Notes: generated from the sequence alone by a model not told the origin. A DNA stretch of 64,000 nt from Sulfurimonas sp. RIFOXYD12_FULL_33_39 (GCA_001829785.1 MICF01000004.1:1-64000); one strand, 5' to 3'. Shown: positions 26,444 through 36,692, numbered from the stretch's first letter. A program made the numbers and translations.

Positions 26444-26749
26444 TTACTCAAATTCAACCCCTTTTGGAAGCTTTTTGGGTGCTTTTATGCGTAACTGCTT
26501 ATGAATACTCTCTCGTCCGTAAACAACCTCAAAGTCAGATATTTTTATACCAAATTCTTTTGCTAAAAAAGCCACCATATAGTCAGTTGCTTTACCTGCA
26601 ACAGGCTGAGCTTTTACGCTTACTTTTAGCTGATTTCCCTTAACTTTTCCTATCGCATCACGTTTTGAAGCAGGAGTTCCTAAAATATTTATCACAAGGA
26701 CATCTCCGTCCCATTCATAAAAAGTATGTTTTAGATTTTTTGCTTTCAT
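26444..26749 (-). CDS. DUF167 (YggU-type) family protein
   Basis: A 101-residue protein of the conserved DUF167 family. The family pattern is visible in ILGTPASKRDAIGKV, LKVSVKAQPVAGKAT and KEFGIKISDFEVVYGRESIHKQLRI. Structures of relatives are known but no reaction is established. It lies 18 bases after the AlbA_2-domain gene on the same strand. The C-terminal KGVEFE tail is unremarkable. Confidence 0.9.
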   Translation of the reverse strand: MKAKNLKHTFYEWDGDVLVINILGTPASKRDAIGKVKGNQLKVSVKAQPVAGKATDYMVAFLAKEFGIKISDFEVVYGRESIHKQLRIKAPKKLPKGVEFE

Positions 26750-26767
26750 TTTAGATAAGCCAATATC

Positions 26768-27802
26768 TCAATGGTTGTCATCATTATACTCCCAATGTCC
26801 ACCTTTAGCACCGCCTATTCTTTGGAGAAAGCCTTGAGCTTTGAGTTTTTTTATTTGCCACTCAATGCCCTTGACGGTAAGTTCCAATTTTTCTGCTAAC
26901 TCTTGGTTTGTAATATTTGGATTTTCTTCAATAAGTTCCAAAATTTTTACCCTAGTTTTTACCCTAGTTTCTAACTCTTTGCTATCGACCTTATTAAAAT
27001 AAAACTCCACCCACAAACCGTTTTGCCACCTAAACTGCGGAGTGATACCATTGAACTTTTTAGATTCATCTATGATTTTTTCTATCCCTCTTCCCCATGA
27101 TTCTATATAACCAGCCAAGAAAAAAAGATTTCCCTCTATCACATCTTGATAAACTAAATCGCTGTTTGATTTGAAATATCCTATTTTGATACTACTTCCG
27201 GTCACATACTTTTGAGGTTCTTTTGCAAATAAAAGTGTTGTAGCTCGTTTGAGATAATCACCCTCTTTGAGATGAAGTTTATCTACCAGCACTTCATCGC
27301 TCTCTTTCAAGAGTTCTGCATCAATTCTCTTCTTTTTCTCTGCTTTATCTCTAAAAAGTCTAAATGCAAAAGGGTCTAAATCATCAAAGCCAAAATAAGG
27401 CACAGGCACACCGTCCCATTTTTTGCCTTGACGAGAGAGCAAAAATTTATCAAGTGCAGCACCTTTTATCTCCTGAGTGCTACTTCCACTTCTATAGTAA
27501 TATGAACCTTTATAGCTTATCGGGTATGGGTATTTATCTGTGATGATTTCAAGATACTCTTTGTCTTCACTTATCTTTAGATTTACATCTACAATGATGC
27601 CTAAAATGTCTCGCACTTTGTTTGGTATATCTTCAAGTAGTTTTTTGGCATTATCAATTCCTACGATGTCCCCATCATCATCCACACCGACATAAAGTTT
27701 CCCACCGTCACTGTTTCCAAATGCACTTATCCATTTAATGTACTCATCTTTCCAAAGTTGTTTAAACTCTATATTTTGGGATTCGTTAAGGTTTATGGTC
27801 AT
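26768..27802 (-). CDS. AlbA_2-domain transcriptional regulator with central deletion
   Basis: A 344-residue protein. Residues 8-115 are an AlbA_2 (Schlafen-type) domain: ESQNIEFKQLWKDEYIKWI and FGNSDGGKLYVGVDDDG. Residues about 285-344 are a winged helix (NPNITNQELAEKLELTVKGI). Relatives carry between these a GHKL-ATPase-like domain with an N-box of the type EALREALVNA. Here the sequence jumps from YQDVIEGNLF to FFLAGYIESWGRGIEKI at residue 227 (near base 27124). About 120-130 residues of the family are missing, and the frame is kept. Relatives are often DNA-binding regulators near mobile or defence genes. This form may be inactive or altered. It sits between dnaE and housekeeping genes. Confidence 0.8.
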   Translation of the reverse strand: MTINLNESQNIEFKQLWKDEYIKWISAFGNSDGGKLYVGVDDDGDIVGIDNAKKLLEDIPNKVRDILGIIVDVNLKISEDKEYLEIITDKYPYPISYKGSYYYRSGSSTQEIKGAALDKFLLSRQGKKWDGVPVPYFGFDDLDPFAFRLFRDKAEKKKRIDAELLKESDEVLVDKLHLKEGDYLKRATTLLFAKEPQKYVTGSSIKIGYFKSNSDLVYQDVIEGNLFFLAGYIESWGRGIEKIIDESKKFNGITPQFRWQNGLWVEFYFNKVDSKELETRVKTRVKILELIEENPNITNQELAEKLELTVKGIEWQIKKLKAQGFLQRIGGAKGGHWEYNDDNH

Positions 27803-27870
27803 TTATACTCTTCTGTAGAAAACTTTCACTAAAGATTATATCAATTTTTATACATTTTCTCTATCTTGCT

Positions 27871-28182
27871 TTAAAAAAACAGCCACACCAATAGTGCTAT
27901 GCCGATGGCAAGATTGAGATAGCTCATGCCCTCTTCAAAGAGCATTACCAACATCTCATAATATTTTATTTCTAAAAAATCATCTGATATTTTTAACTGC
28001 TCGTTTGCATAAGCGGTAATATCCGCACCCCAGATATATGCAACAATTTCAGGGAGTATGAGAAACAAAACAACACCGCTAATGCCCCAGAAATTTTTTT
28101 CCGGCTTCATCGATAAAAGTGCTTTTTTAGTATTTGGATTTGTAGCTATCTCTTTTGCTTTTGCTTTGATTTTTTCTTTCAT
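27871..28182 (-). CDS. Small two-helix membrane protein, unknown function
   Basis: A 103-residue protein with a basic N terminus (MKEKIKAKAKEIATNPNTKK) and two hydrophobic helices (about 35-52 and 85-103), separated by an acidic loop. I do not recognise a family. It starts 10 bases after dnaE ends on the same strand, so it is probably read through from dnaE. The lysine-rich start may be a membrane-surface helix. Confidence 0.7.
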   Translation of the reverse strand: MKEKIKAKAKEIATNPNTKKALLSMKPEKNFWGISGVVLFLILPEIVAYIWGADITAYANEQLKISDDFLEIKYYEMLVMLFEEGMSYLNLAIGIALLVWLFF

Positions 28183-28192
28183 GATAACCTTA

Positions 28193-31100
28193 TCAAGTTA
28201 AAATATCCACACTCTCATTACCCTCAAGCGCAGCTAGTATCTTGCTATCAACTCTTATTGCAGAGTCTATTACGACATTTTGAAGTTTTGAGATTATGGT
28301 GAGTTTTAGTTCTCTATTTCCGGGATTTTGACGCACAATTCTATACAAATCTTCCAAAACCTTCATATCGCTGTCTAGTCTTATGGCTAGGTTTATTGGC
28401 TCTTGAGGGAGTTCTCTCACCTCTTTTTTAGTCTTTTGCGTCTCTTTTTTCGCCTCTTTTAGCGTCATGAGCTTACTCACGCCGATTCTTGTAAACATGT
28501 CAGTGTGGGTAATTTTTGCTTTTATCGCTATTGGTTCTTGCAGGTTCATTTGGCTAAGTTCTTCAAGCTTGTCGCTAAAAAGCATAACCTCTATATTTCC
28601 GTGAAAATCCATAAGGCTTACTATCCCGAACTGATTCCCTTTTTTGGATGTTTTTTTGGTTATCTCTTCGACTTTTCCTATAAAAATTGCATAAGAGCCG
28701 TCTTTTGCACCCTCTATTTCAGAGGAGAGCGTATAGTCAAGCTCATCTATCTTTTCTCTAAACTCATCAAGAGGATGTCCTGAGACGTAAAAGCCCAAAG
28801 TCTCTTTCTCAAACTCCAAAATCTCTTTTAACTCATACTCAGGTGAATTTGTAAGTTTCAGCTCAACGCTTGTTATCTCACTGTCGTCTCCAAAAAGACT
28901 CCCCACCGCATTTTTTCTAGCCGTTGAAGCATCTTTTGCGGTATCGACTATTTTTTCTATCTGGTCAAGCAGTGCCTTTCTTGAAAAGTCAAACCTGTCA
29001 AAACCACCCGCTTTTATGATTGATTCTATAACTCTTTTGTTCACTTTTGAAGGTTCTATCCTATTTACAAAATCCTGCAAAGATGTAAACTCTCCGCCCT
29101 CTTTTCTAGTCTCAAGGATAGATAAAACTGCCGCTTCGCCCACACCTTTAATAGCGCCGAGACCAAAAAGTATTATCTCGCGCTCCTCTTTTGTGATAGC
29201 GGAAAACTCTAGCTGCGAGTCGCAAATATCAGGCGGGGATAGTTCAATGCCCATTCTTTTTGTCTCATCAATATAACGCACGACTTTATCGGTATTGTCT
29301 TTATCCGAGGTTAAAAGTGCCGCCATAAACTCGTTTGGATAGTAGGTTTTGAGCCATGCGGTCTGAAAGGTAATCATCGCATAAGCCGCCGAATGCGATT
29401 TGTTAAAACCGTACCCCGCAAACTTCTCGATTAGGTCAAAGAGTTTGGAAGCCTCAGCGTAGTCAAGACCTTGACCCTGCGCCCCTTTCGCAAACTCGTC
29501 GTTATAAACCGACATGTCTTTTTTCTTACCCATAGAACGGCGGATAATATCGGAGTAGCCTAGAGAAAAACCACCGACGGTTTGAACTATCTGCATAACC
29601 TGTTCTTGATAAACGATGACTCCGTAAGTGTTTTTAAGTATAGGTTCCATGCTCTCAAACGTGTACTCTATCTTCTCACGCCCGTGCTTTCTCTCGATAA
29701 AGCTATCAAGCATCCCAGACTCCATCGGTCCCGGACGGTAGAGTGCCAAAACCGCGATTAAGTCCTCAAAACTATCGGGTTTTAGACGCTTGTTCAAATC
29801 CTGCATACCGGAACTCTCTATCTGAAACATTCCTACCGTATTTCCGCCGCGAATCACGTCATAAACTTTCGGGTCGTTTTCGTCTATCTCATGCCAGATA
29901 ACCTCTTTGTTATAGCGGAATTTGATAAGCTTTATAGCATTGTCGATTACATCAAGGGTTTTTAGACCCAAGAAGTCGAATTTTATTAAGTCAACGTCCT
30001 CAAGATAGTTAAGAGAGTACTGCGTAACAAAAACATCCTCGCCTGAAGGCTTATAAATAGGCGTTTTTTTCCAAAGTTCCTCGTTTGAGATAACAACACC
30101 TGCAGCATGTATGCCCGAATTTCGCTTCAAACCTTCGAGCTTTTTTGCAAACTCCCAAACCCTCGCAGCATTTGCATCGTTTTGTATCAGCTCCCCCAGT
30201 TTTGGCTCTTTTTGAAAAGCTCCCGCTATAAACTCATCTCCTTTTTTCTTTCCATTAAGCGTAATTCCAAGCTCATCGGGAACAAGTTTTGCCATCGCAT
30301 CGGCTTGAGAAAGCGGCATATCTAAAACTCTGGCAACATCACGGATAACCCCTTTTGCCAAAAGCGAACCGAATGTGATGATTTGAGCTACTTGATTTCG
30401 TCCGTATTTTTGAACAACGTAGTCTATTACTTCACCGCGGCGTGCCTGCATAAAGTCCATATCTATATCGGGCATACTTACACGTTCAGGATTTAAAAAT
30501 CTCTCAAAGAGCAGATCATACTTCATGGGGTCAATGTCCGTTATCTCAAGCGAATATGCAACCAAACTTCCAGCGGCACTTCCCCGCCCCGGTCCAACTG
30601 CAATGCCCATCTCTTTGGCAACTTTAACAAAATCCCAAACGATTAACATGTAGCCGGGAAACTTCATAGAGTTGATTACGTTCATCTCAAATTTAAGTCT
30701 CTCTTTGTACTCTTCATGTCTCTCCTGCGGTACATGTTTAAGTCTCTCTATAAGTCCTAGCTCACAACGATATATAAAATACTCGGCATCTATCTCGTTT
30801 TTATCACTACCCTTTATTTCAAGACCCTCTTTTTGTGCATATTCAGAAGCAAATTTAAAGTTTGGAGGAACGGGATCGCCAAGTTTTAGCTCCAAGTTGC
30901 ACTTATCTACTATCTCTTGCGTATGTTCTAGTGCTTCGGGGATATCCGCAAAGAGTCTTGCCATCTGCTGGGGGGATTTCAGGTAAAACTCATGTACGGA
31001 GTGGCGCATGCGGTTTGGGTCGTCGTAGAGTTTATTCATCCCGATACACATAAACGCCTCATGATACTGTGCATCGCCCGCGAACGTATAGTGAGTGTCG

Positions 31101-31741
31101 TTTGTAGCCACCACCTTTATATCGAGCTCATTTCCAAGACGAAGTACCTGCTCGTCTATAAAGAGCTGATCGCCTATGCCGTGACGCATAAGTTCAAGGT
31201 AAAAATCATCGCCAAACATCTCTTTATACTCAAGTGCCGCAGCTTTTGCACCTTCGTAGCCTAATGCTCCGTTTTTTGAATTTCTCTCGTTTGCGGTGTT
31301 TAGATGCCAGTTAACCTCTCCTTGAAGACATGCAGAGGAACATATAAGCCCCTCACTGTGTTCGCGAAGCTCTTTTTTGTTTATGCGCGGAAAGTAGTAA
31401 AAGCCGTCTATAAAGGCTTTTGATGAAAGATACATAAGGTTTTCGTAACCTTTTTGGTTTTTGGCAAAAAGACAGATATGAAAACGCTGTTTTGTGCTTT
31501 TGTCATCTATACTCTCGCCGTTATGAATATAACCCTCCATGCCGATGATAGGTTTTATCCCAGCAGAGCGCATTTGCTGATAAAAATCTATTGCACCGAA
31601 CATATTGCCGTGATCAGTCATAGCAACACTTGTCATGCCGAGTTCTTTAACCTGTTTAACAAGATTTGAGAGTTTGTTCGCACCGTCAAGCAGTGAATAT
31701 TCGGTATGCAGATGCAGATGCGTAAACGGCTGAGGACTCAT
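28193..31741 (-). CDS. dnaE: DNA polymerase III alpha subunit
   Basis: The 1182-residue replicative polymerase catalytic subunit. The PHP domain starts at HLHTEYSLLDG. The catalytic aspartates lie in MPDIDMDFMQARRGEVIDY, with the third in DLIKFDFLGLKTLD. The finger and helix-hairpin-helix regions are intact (KGVGEAAVLSIL), and an OB-fold (GKVEEITKKTSKKGNQFG) is followed by a C-terminal domain. Length is standard for the proteobacterial DnaE type. It is preceded by a plausible promoter at 31778-31804. The small membrane protein gene follows within 10 bases. Confidence 0.98.
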   Translation of the reverse strand: MSPQPFTHLHLHTEYSLLDGANKLSNLVKQVKELGMTSVAMTDHGNMFGAIDFYQQMRSAGIKPIIGMEGYIHNGESIDDKSTKQRFHICLFAKNQKGYENLMYLSSKAFIDGFYYFPRINKKELREHSEGLICSSACLQGEVNWHLNTANERNSKNGALGYEGAKAAALEYKEMFGDDFYLELMRHGIGDQLFIDEQVLRLGNELDIKVVATNDTHYTFAGDAQYHEAFMCIGMNKLYDDPNRMRHSVHEFYLKSPQQMARLFADIPEALEHTQEIVDKCNLELKLGDPVPPNFKFASEYAQKEGLEIKGSDKNEIDAEYFIYRCELGLIERLKHVPQERHEEYKERLKFEMNVINSMKFPGYMLIVWDFVKVAKEMGIAVGPGRGSAAGSLVAYSLEITDIDPMKYDLLFERFLNPERVSMPDIDMDFMQARRGEVIDYVVQKYGRNQVAQIITFGSLLAKGVIRDVARVLDMPLSQADAMAKLVPDELGITLNGKKKGDEFIAGAFQKEPKLGELIQNDANAARVWEFAKKLEGLKRNSGIHAAGVVISNEELWKKTPIYKPSGEDVFVTQYSLNYLEDVDLIKFDFLGLKTLDVIDNAIKLIKFRYNKEVIWHEIDENDPKVYDVIRGGNTVGMFQIESSGMQDLNKRLKPDSFEDLIAVLALYRPGPMESGMLDSFIERKHGREKIEYTFESMEPILKNTYGVIVYQEQVMQIVQTVGGFSLGYSDIIRRSMGKKKDMSVYNDEFAKGAQGQGLDYAEASKLFDLIEKFAGYGFNKSHSAAYAMITFQTAWLKTYYPNEFMAALLTSDKDNTDKVVRYIDETKRMGIELSPPDICDSQLEFSAITKEEREIILFGLGAIKGVGEAAVLSILETRKEGGEFTSLQDFVNRIEPSKVNKRVIESIIKAGGFDRFDFSRKALLDQIEKIVDTAKDASTARKNAVGSLFGDDSEITSVELKLTNSPEYELKEILEFEKETLGFYVSGHPLDEFREKIDELDYTLSSEIEGAKDGSYAIFIGKVEEITKKTSKKGNQFGIVSLMDFHGNIEVMLFSDKLEELSQMNLQEPIAIKAKITHTDMFTRIGVSKLMTLKEAKKETQKTKKEVRELPQEPINLAIRLDSDMKVLEDLYRIVRQNPGNRELKLTIISKLQNVVIDSAIRVDSKILAALEGNESVDILT

Positions 31742-31777
31742 TACATGTAACCTTTAGTCTATATTTTAAAGGTTTAA

Positions 31778-31804
31778 ATTATAGTAAAACTCTCTTAATA
31801 TCAA
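31778..31804 (-). promoter_or_regulatory. Probable dnaE promoter
   Basis: On the minus strand a TATAAT -10 hexamer (31783-31778) follows a TTGATA -35-like hexamer (31804-31799) with a 15-base spacer, 37 bases ahead of the dnaE ATG. Both hexamers are close to the sigma-70 consensus, but the spacer is short. A further inverted repeat with arms AACCTTTA and TAAAGGTT lies between the -10 and the start, within the leader. Confidence 0.45.
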
Positions 31805-31817
31805 GTAATCTTTAGAG

Positions 31818-33869
31818 CTATTTTTTATACTTCTCTATTAGTTTATCAATCGGCAGTGCTTGATCAAAATAGTATCCTTGAAAAAGTATATCGCCTTTTA
31901 AATGTTTCAACTTTTCATAAAGTTTTTCATTTTCCATATATTCAAGAATAACGGGTTGAATATTCAAGCTTTGTGCCATGTCTGTTAAAGATTTTAAAAT
32001 ATTGTATTTTGTCAAGTTCTCTTCAGAACCTTTTACTATAGTCCCGTCAACTTTTATAATTTTAACGACGCCCATCTCGACAAGTTCAATCAGCTGTATA
32101 AAACTAGAATATCCGCTTCCAAAATCATCTATGGCAAAGTTTATACAGTGCTCTTTTGAGAGCATCAAAATATTTGTTTTAGACAATAAAAGCATCTGCT
32201 CAGTTATCTCTACGACTAACTCAAAACCTGTTTTGGCAATTGCTTTTGAGAGTTTTACAATCAATTTAAGCACCTCTTCGTTTTCAAATGAGGCGGGATA
32301 TATATTTACAGCCACTCTTGTAACTGTAGTAGCTAATTTATCTATATGCCGATGCATATTTTTAAGCACATAGATATCAAGTTCACTCATTCTATTTTGC
32401 TCTTCAATCAACCCTATAAAATTCTCGCCGCTTAAGTATGAACCGTTATATGGAAGACGGACAAGAGCCTCTACTAATAGTTTTTTTGCTTTTGTTTTGC
32501 TTTTTACTATAGGCTGAAAAAAGATTTCAAAAAGATTCTCTTTAAACGCTTTATCAATCTCTACCCTTATTTCATCATTCTCTTTTACTTTTGTATATAA
32601 TTCGTTGATATCGGCACTGCTTAATAAGTTTACATCATCTTTTTGTGTATGCTTTTTAATTATATGCAGTATCGGAACGACATTAGAGCTAATACGATAT
32701 ATATCATCTACCCTGACACCGGTTATTTTGACTTTAATATCAAATTTGCTTGCCAATGTTACAATTTTTTTATATATATAGTCGTTAACAAACTCCATAA
32801 CTCCGATATTATTGTTATTTTTAGCATCCTGCAAAAGCAGATTTACGGAGTGTTCATTTGAAAATACGACTCCGTCAAAACTCTGTTTAGCCATCGTCTT
32901 TTTTATACTATTTTCTATCTCAAAATTATTCTTATACAAAAACTCTCTTACTTTGTCAGGAGTTGCATCACTAAAAACAATCGAAGTAAAGTAGTATAGT
33001 TCATCTTCATATTTTGATTTATACGCTATATAGTTAAAAAAATGCATACTCTTATTTTTTGTATAATTTATCTGCATGCTATTTAGATACTGTTCTAACA
33101 CAAGCATTGATTTAAAGAGCTTGTTTAGATGAGAAACGGCTAAAGTATATTCATCCCTCGTAATCATGGTAATTATATGCAAAGCCTCTTCATGAAGTTC
33201 ACGGTGAGTTAAAAATATCTTTGCATATATATCATTTTGATGTCCCTGCATGCTGTAAGCGTATAGGTCAAATTCCATACTACCGAACCATTTTGCCAGA
33301 TTACATGTAAGATAATTAAGAGAAGGAGGTTTTGTATCTTTGCTGTTTTGAATAAAGAGTGAAAAATCTTCAAACCAGCTCCTATGAACGCTTAGTGAAG
33401 AGACATATTTTATATCACTCTCATTTGAGTTAAAAAAAAGTACCATATCCTGCATTGTTAGAGTAAAATAACTTTTGCCCATACTCTGTTTTATGGAGCT
33501 AAAACGTTTTGTTACAAATTTTATATCAGTTTGAATTATTTTGTGTTCAACTAAATTTAAAATCTCATTCTCTAAAACATCGACGACATAAATTACGTCT
33601 TCAAAAGGTATGTCGTATCCGTTTTTAATTTTATTCGCCAACTCATAAATATAGACGTCAAGTTCAAGAATACTTTTGTCAAAGATATTATTAAAAACTT
33701 TAATCTCCGCTAAGATAAGTTCTGAGAATTCATCAACAGTGCCTATATGCATCCCGATAACGGGATGTTGAGTAAGTTTTTGGGTTAATCTTTTTGCCAA
33801 TTCTGCAGTGATGGTATCTTCTAACATGTAGTACTCCAAATTATTATAATTTTTTATGTAATCACACAT
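31818..33869 (-). CDS. CZB zinc-binding domain protein with EAL phosphodiesterase
   Basis: A soluble 683-residue protein. A helical N-terminal region (about 15-150) is unassigned. Residues 155-235 match the CZB zinc-sensing domain, with ligands H162 (HRSWF), C189 (TCNLAKWFG), and H222 and H226 (THRELHEEA). The spacings of 27, 33 and 4 residues are close to those of the CZB zinc site of DgcZ. Residues about 330-430 look like a degenerate GGDEF remnant. The EAL domain (about 438-683) has E467 in EALVR, N522, E554, DDFGSGYS from 581, K606, E643 and Q664. I infer a phosphodiesterase that lowers cyclic-di-GMP under zinc or redox control. It is a single transcription unit upstream of dnaE. Confidence 0.85.
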   Translation of the reverse strand: MCDYIKNYNNLEYYMLEDTITAELAKRLTQKLTQHPVIGMHIGTVDEFSELILAEIKVFNNIFDKSILELDVYIYELANKIKNGYDIPFEDVIYVVDVLENEILNLVEHKIIQTDIKFVTKRFSSIKQSMGKSYFTLTMQDMVLFFNSNESDIKYVSSLSVHRSWFEDFSLFIQNSKDTKPPSLNYLTCNLAKWFGSMEFDLYAYSMQGHQNDIYAKIFLTHRELHEEALHIITMITRDEYTLAVSHLNKLFKSMLVLEQYLNSMQINYTKNKSMHFFNYIAYKSKYEDELYYFTSIVFSDATPDKVREFLYKNNFEIENSIKKTMAKQSFDGVVFSNEHSVNLLLQDAKNNNNIGVMEFVNDYIYKKIVTLASKFDIKVKITGVRVDDIYRISSNVVPILHIIKKHTQKDDVNLLSSADINELYTKVKENDEIRVEIDKAFKENLFEIFFQPIVKSKTKAKKLLVEALVRLPYNGSYLSGENFIGLIEEQNRMSELDIYVLKNMHRHIDKLATTVTRVAVNIYPASFENEEVLKLIVKLSKAIAKTGFELVVEITEQMLLLSKTNILMLSKEHCINFAIDDFGSGYSSFIQLIELVEMGVVKIIKVDGTIVKGSEENLTKYNILKSLTDMAQSLNIQPVILEYMENEKLYEKLKHLKGDILFQGYYFDQALPIDKLIEKYKK

Positions 33870-33956
33870 AGTCAGAATAATTCTAACACAAAAACATATA
33901 ATTTAAGAATTTAGTTATACTCAACGTATGAATCTCTTCAACACCCTTTTTACATG

Positions 33957-36665
33957 TTATATATATTTTTTATCACTAAGCTTGCTGTCAATAAATCTTT
34001 TTATTTCCACTACAAATAAAACACTCGCTCCAATCGCTAAAACTTCTATCCAAGTCATCAAATCCAGAGCTTCACTCTTAAACATACTATTCATAAAAGA
34101 GGCATGTGTAAAAGTTACCTGAATCAAGCTCATTAAAGCTACGCCTAAAAGCAGAAGCTTATTATTCATGATGTTGGTTTTAAAAACCGATTTTTCAAGC
34201 TCTTTACATGAAAAAAGATAAAATAGCTCCGTAAAAACAAAGATATTTACGGCTACCGTTCTAGCATACTCTATAGTGTGACCCTTAACGATTGCATACT
34301 CAAACATAGCATAAGAGGCGATTAACATGTAAAAACCGACAACAAGCATCTGAGTAATTATCGCTTTTGTTAAAATCGGCTCTTGCGGATTTCTAGGTTT
34401 TCTTTGCATTATGTTCTCTTCTTGCGGCTCAAACACAAGCATAAGCCCAAGTAAGATTGCGGTTGACATGTTAATCCACAATATCTGTACGGGAAGTATA
34501 GGAAGAGTCAGCCCAAGCATAATAGCGACTAATATTACAAACCCTTCTCCCAGATTTGTCGGCAGTGTCCATGTTATAAACTTAACAAGATTATCAAAGA
34601 CATTTCTTCCCTCTTTAACGGCATGTGCGATTGAGCTAAAATTATCATCGCTTAGTATCATATCAGCCGCCTCTTTTGCCACTTCCGTACCGCCCATACC
34701 CATAGCAATACCTATGTCTGCTTGTTTGAGTGCCGGAGCATCGTTTACACCGTCTCCGGTCATTGCGACTATTTCTCCTCTTGCTTGAAGAGCATCAACT
34801 ATTCGCAACTTCTGTTCAGGTTCTACTCTTGCAAATACTTTAACGCTGCCTACTCTCTCAATCAGCTGAGAATCACTTAACAAAAGAAGCTCTTTTCCTT
34901 TTAAAACAGCATCTTTATACTCTCTGCCATCATCTACTATAGACATCATCTTTGCTATCGAAAATGCGGTAAGAGCGTGGTCTCCCGTTATCATTATGAT
35001 ATTTATACCTGCACTCTTGCACTCTTTAACAGCCTCTATCGCCTCAGAACGCGGTGGATCCATCATCGCTTGCAAACCTAAAAATATAAATCCGTTATCT
35101 AGCTCTCTATCGTTGATTTTATCTCCGTGAGAGGCTTTTTTAGCAATAGCCAAAACTCTAAGACCCTTAGTGGCATAATCCTCTGCTTGTAGCAAAATTC
35201 TCTCTTTGTTTATAGCCACCTTCTCAGAGTCAATAGCTTCATAATCACATATATCAAGACTTTTTTCTATAGAACCTTTTAGATATATGATATTTTTAGC
35301 ATTTTTTGTATCTATGTTTAGAGTCGCCATATATTGTCTATCTGATTCAAAGGGTAAAATATCCACTCTTTCAAATGTAGTATGCAACTCATGTTCATCA
35401 AAACCTGCCTTTAAGGCACTAACAATCAGTGCGCCCTCTGTAGGATCACCGCTTATGCTATATAATCCATCTTTTTTTACAAGATATGATTCGTTACAGA
35501 GGTATCCTGCTCTAAGCACCTCGGCTAAATCATCATCAATAGAGTCTATCTTTTGTCCGTTTTGCAAAAAATCGCCTTTTGGTTCATACCCGTTACCGCT
35601 TACTTCATAAGATTTGCCTGCACAATATATATCTGTTACAAACATCTTATTTTGCGTAAGTGTTCCGGTTTTATCGGAACATATCGTCGTAACACTTCCA
35701 AGAGTCTCAACTGCGGGAAGTTTTCTGATTATGGCATTTTTCTTTGCCATACGACTAACTCCGATTGCTAGAGTTATAGTTACAGCCGCAGGAAGCCCTT
35801 CAGGAATAGCACCCACGGCAAGAGCAACTGAAGCCATAAATGTTTCAACAGCACTATAATCTCTTAAAAGCCCTATGAAAAAAGTAAGCACAGCAAGAGC
35901 TAAAATCACATATAAAAGCAGTTTTGAAAATGATGATATTTTTTTTGTAAGAGGCGTCTCCATTGAGGTTGTCTCTTCTATAAGATGGGCGATTTTTCCA
36001 AGTTCCGTATATTGTGCAATCGCTACGACAATGCCCTTTGCTCTGCCGTATGTTACATAAGTTCCCGAATATGCCATGTTTTTTCTGTCATTGATAGTGA
36101 TATCTTGCTGATGTGATGAGATATTTTTAAGCACGGGTTGTGACTCGCCGGTAAGCATAGACTCATCAACTTTTAAATCTCTACTCTCAAATAGTCTTAT
36201 ATCGGCAGGTACTTTTGAGCCTGATTCAAGTAAAATTATATCCCCCGGAACCAAGTCGGCAGAAGAGATAGTAATCTTTTTGCCGTCTCTTATTACAACG
36301 GCATCGGTATGCATCATCTGCTTTAGCGACTCAATAGCCTCTTCGGCTTTAACCTCTTGTATATAGCCGACTATTACATTTATAATAACAACTGCAAATA
36401 TAACTCCGCTATCAACCCACTCTTGCAAAAATGCGGTAACAATCGATGCACCTAAAAGTATATAAATCAACGCATTATGAAACTGCATAAGAAATTTTTT
36501 AAGTTTTGAGTCGCTCTTTTTGGCTTCAAGCTCATTCTTGCCGAAGAACTCTTCACGATGCTTGATACTAAGTGAGCCAAGACCGTCAAGTTTGTTACTC
36601 TCAAATATCTCTACTATTTTATCAGTTTCTAAACTATGCCAATTATCCGCTATTAAATGTTGCAT
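33957..36665 (-). CDS. P2-type cation-transporting ATPase
   Basis: A 902-residue P-type ATPase of the calcium/sodium-potassium (P2) class. An N-terminal cation-ATPase domain (DNWHSLETDKIVEIF) precedes the membrane helices. Motifs are the actuator loop MLTGESQPV, the ion-site motif AIPEGLPAAVT, the phosphorylated aspartate in CSDKTGTLTQNKM (near residue 331), KGSIEKSLD in the nucleotide domain and TGDGVNDAPALKQADIGIAMG. Six C-terminal helices are complete. The ion is probably calcium, but manganese or sodium cannot be excluded. No cytosolic metal-binding domain is present, which argues against a heavy-metal pump. It is transcribed divergently from hoxEFU. Confidence 0.93.
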   Translation of the reverse strand: MQHLIADNWHSLETDKIVEIFESNKLDGLGSLSIKHREEFFGKNELEAKKSDSKLKKFLMQFHNALIYILLGASIVTAFLQEWVDSGVIFAVVIINVIVGYIQEVKAEEAIESLKQMMHTDAVVIRDGKKITISSADLVPGDIILLESGSKVPADIRLFESRDLKVDESMLTGESQPVLKNISSHQQDITINDRKNMAYSGTYVTYGRAKGIVVAIAQYTELGKIAHLIEETTSMETPLTKKISSFSKLLLYVILALAVLTFFIGLLRDYSAVETFMASVALAVGAIPEGLPAAVTITLAIGVSRMAKKNAIIRKLPAVETLGSVTTICSDKTGTLTQNKMFVTDIYCAGKSYEVSGNGYEPKGDFLQNGQKIDSIDDDLAEVLRAGYLCNESYLVKKDGLYSISGDPTEGALIVSALKAGFDEHELHTTFERVDILPFESDRQYMATLNIDTKNAKNIIYLKGSIEKSLDICDYEAIDSEKVAINKERILLQAEDYATKGLRVLAIAKKASHGDKINDRELDNGFIFLGLQAMMDPPRSEAIEAVKECKSAGINIIMITGDHALTAFSIAKMMSIVDDGREYKDAVLKGKELLLLSDSQLIERVGSVKVFARVEPEQKLRIVDALQARGEIVAMTGDGVNDAPALKQADIGIAMGMGGTEVAKEAADMILSDDNFSSIAHAVKEGRNVFDNLVKFITWTLPTNLGEGFVILVAIMLGLTLPILPVQILWINMSTAILLGLMLVFEPQEENIMQRKPRNPQEPILTKAIITQMLVVGFYMLIASYAMFEYAIVKGHTIEYARTVAVNIFVFTELFYLFSCKELEKSVFKTNIMNNKLLLLGVALMSLIQVTFTHASFMNSMFKSEALDLMTWIEVLAIGASVLFVVEIKRFIDSKLSDKKYI

Positions 36666-36692
36666 AACAAACTACCTATGTGTGTTTCAAAG

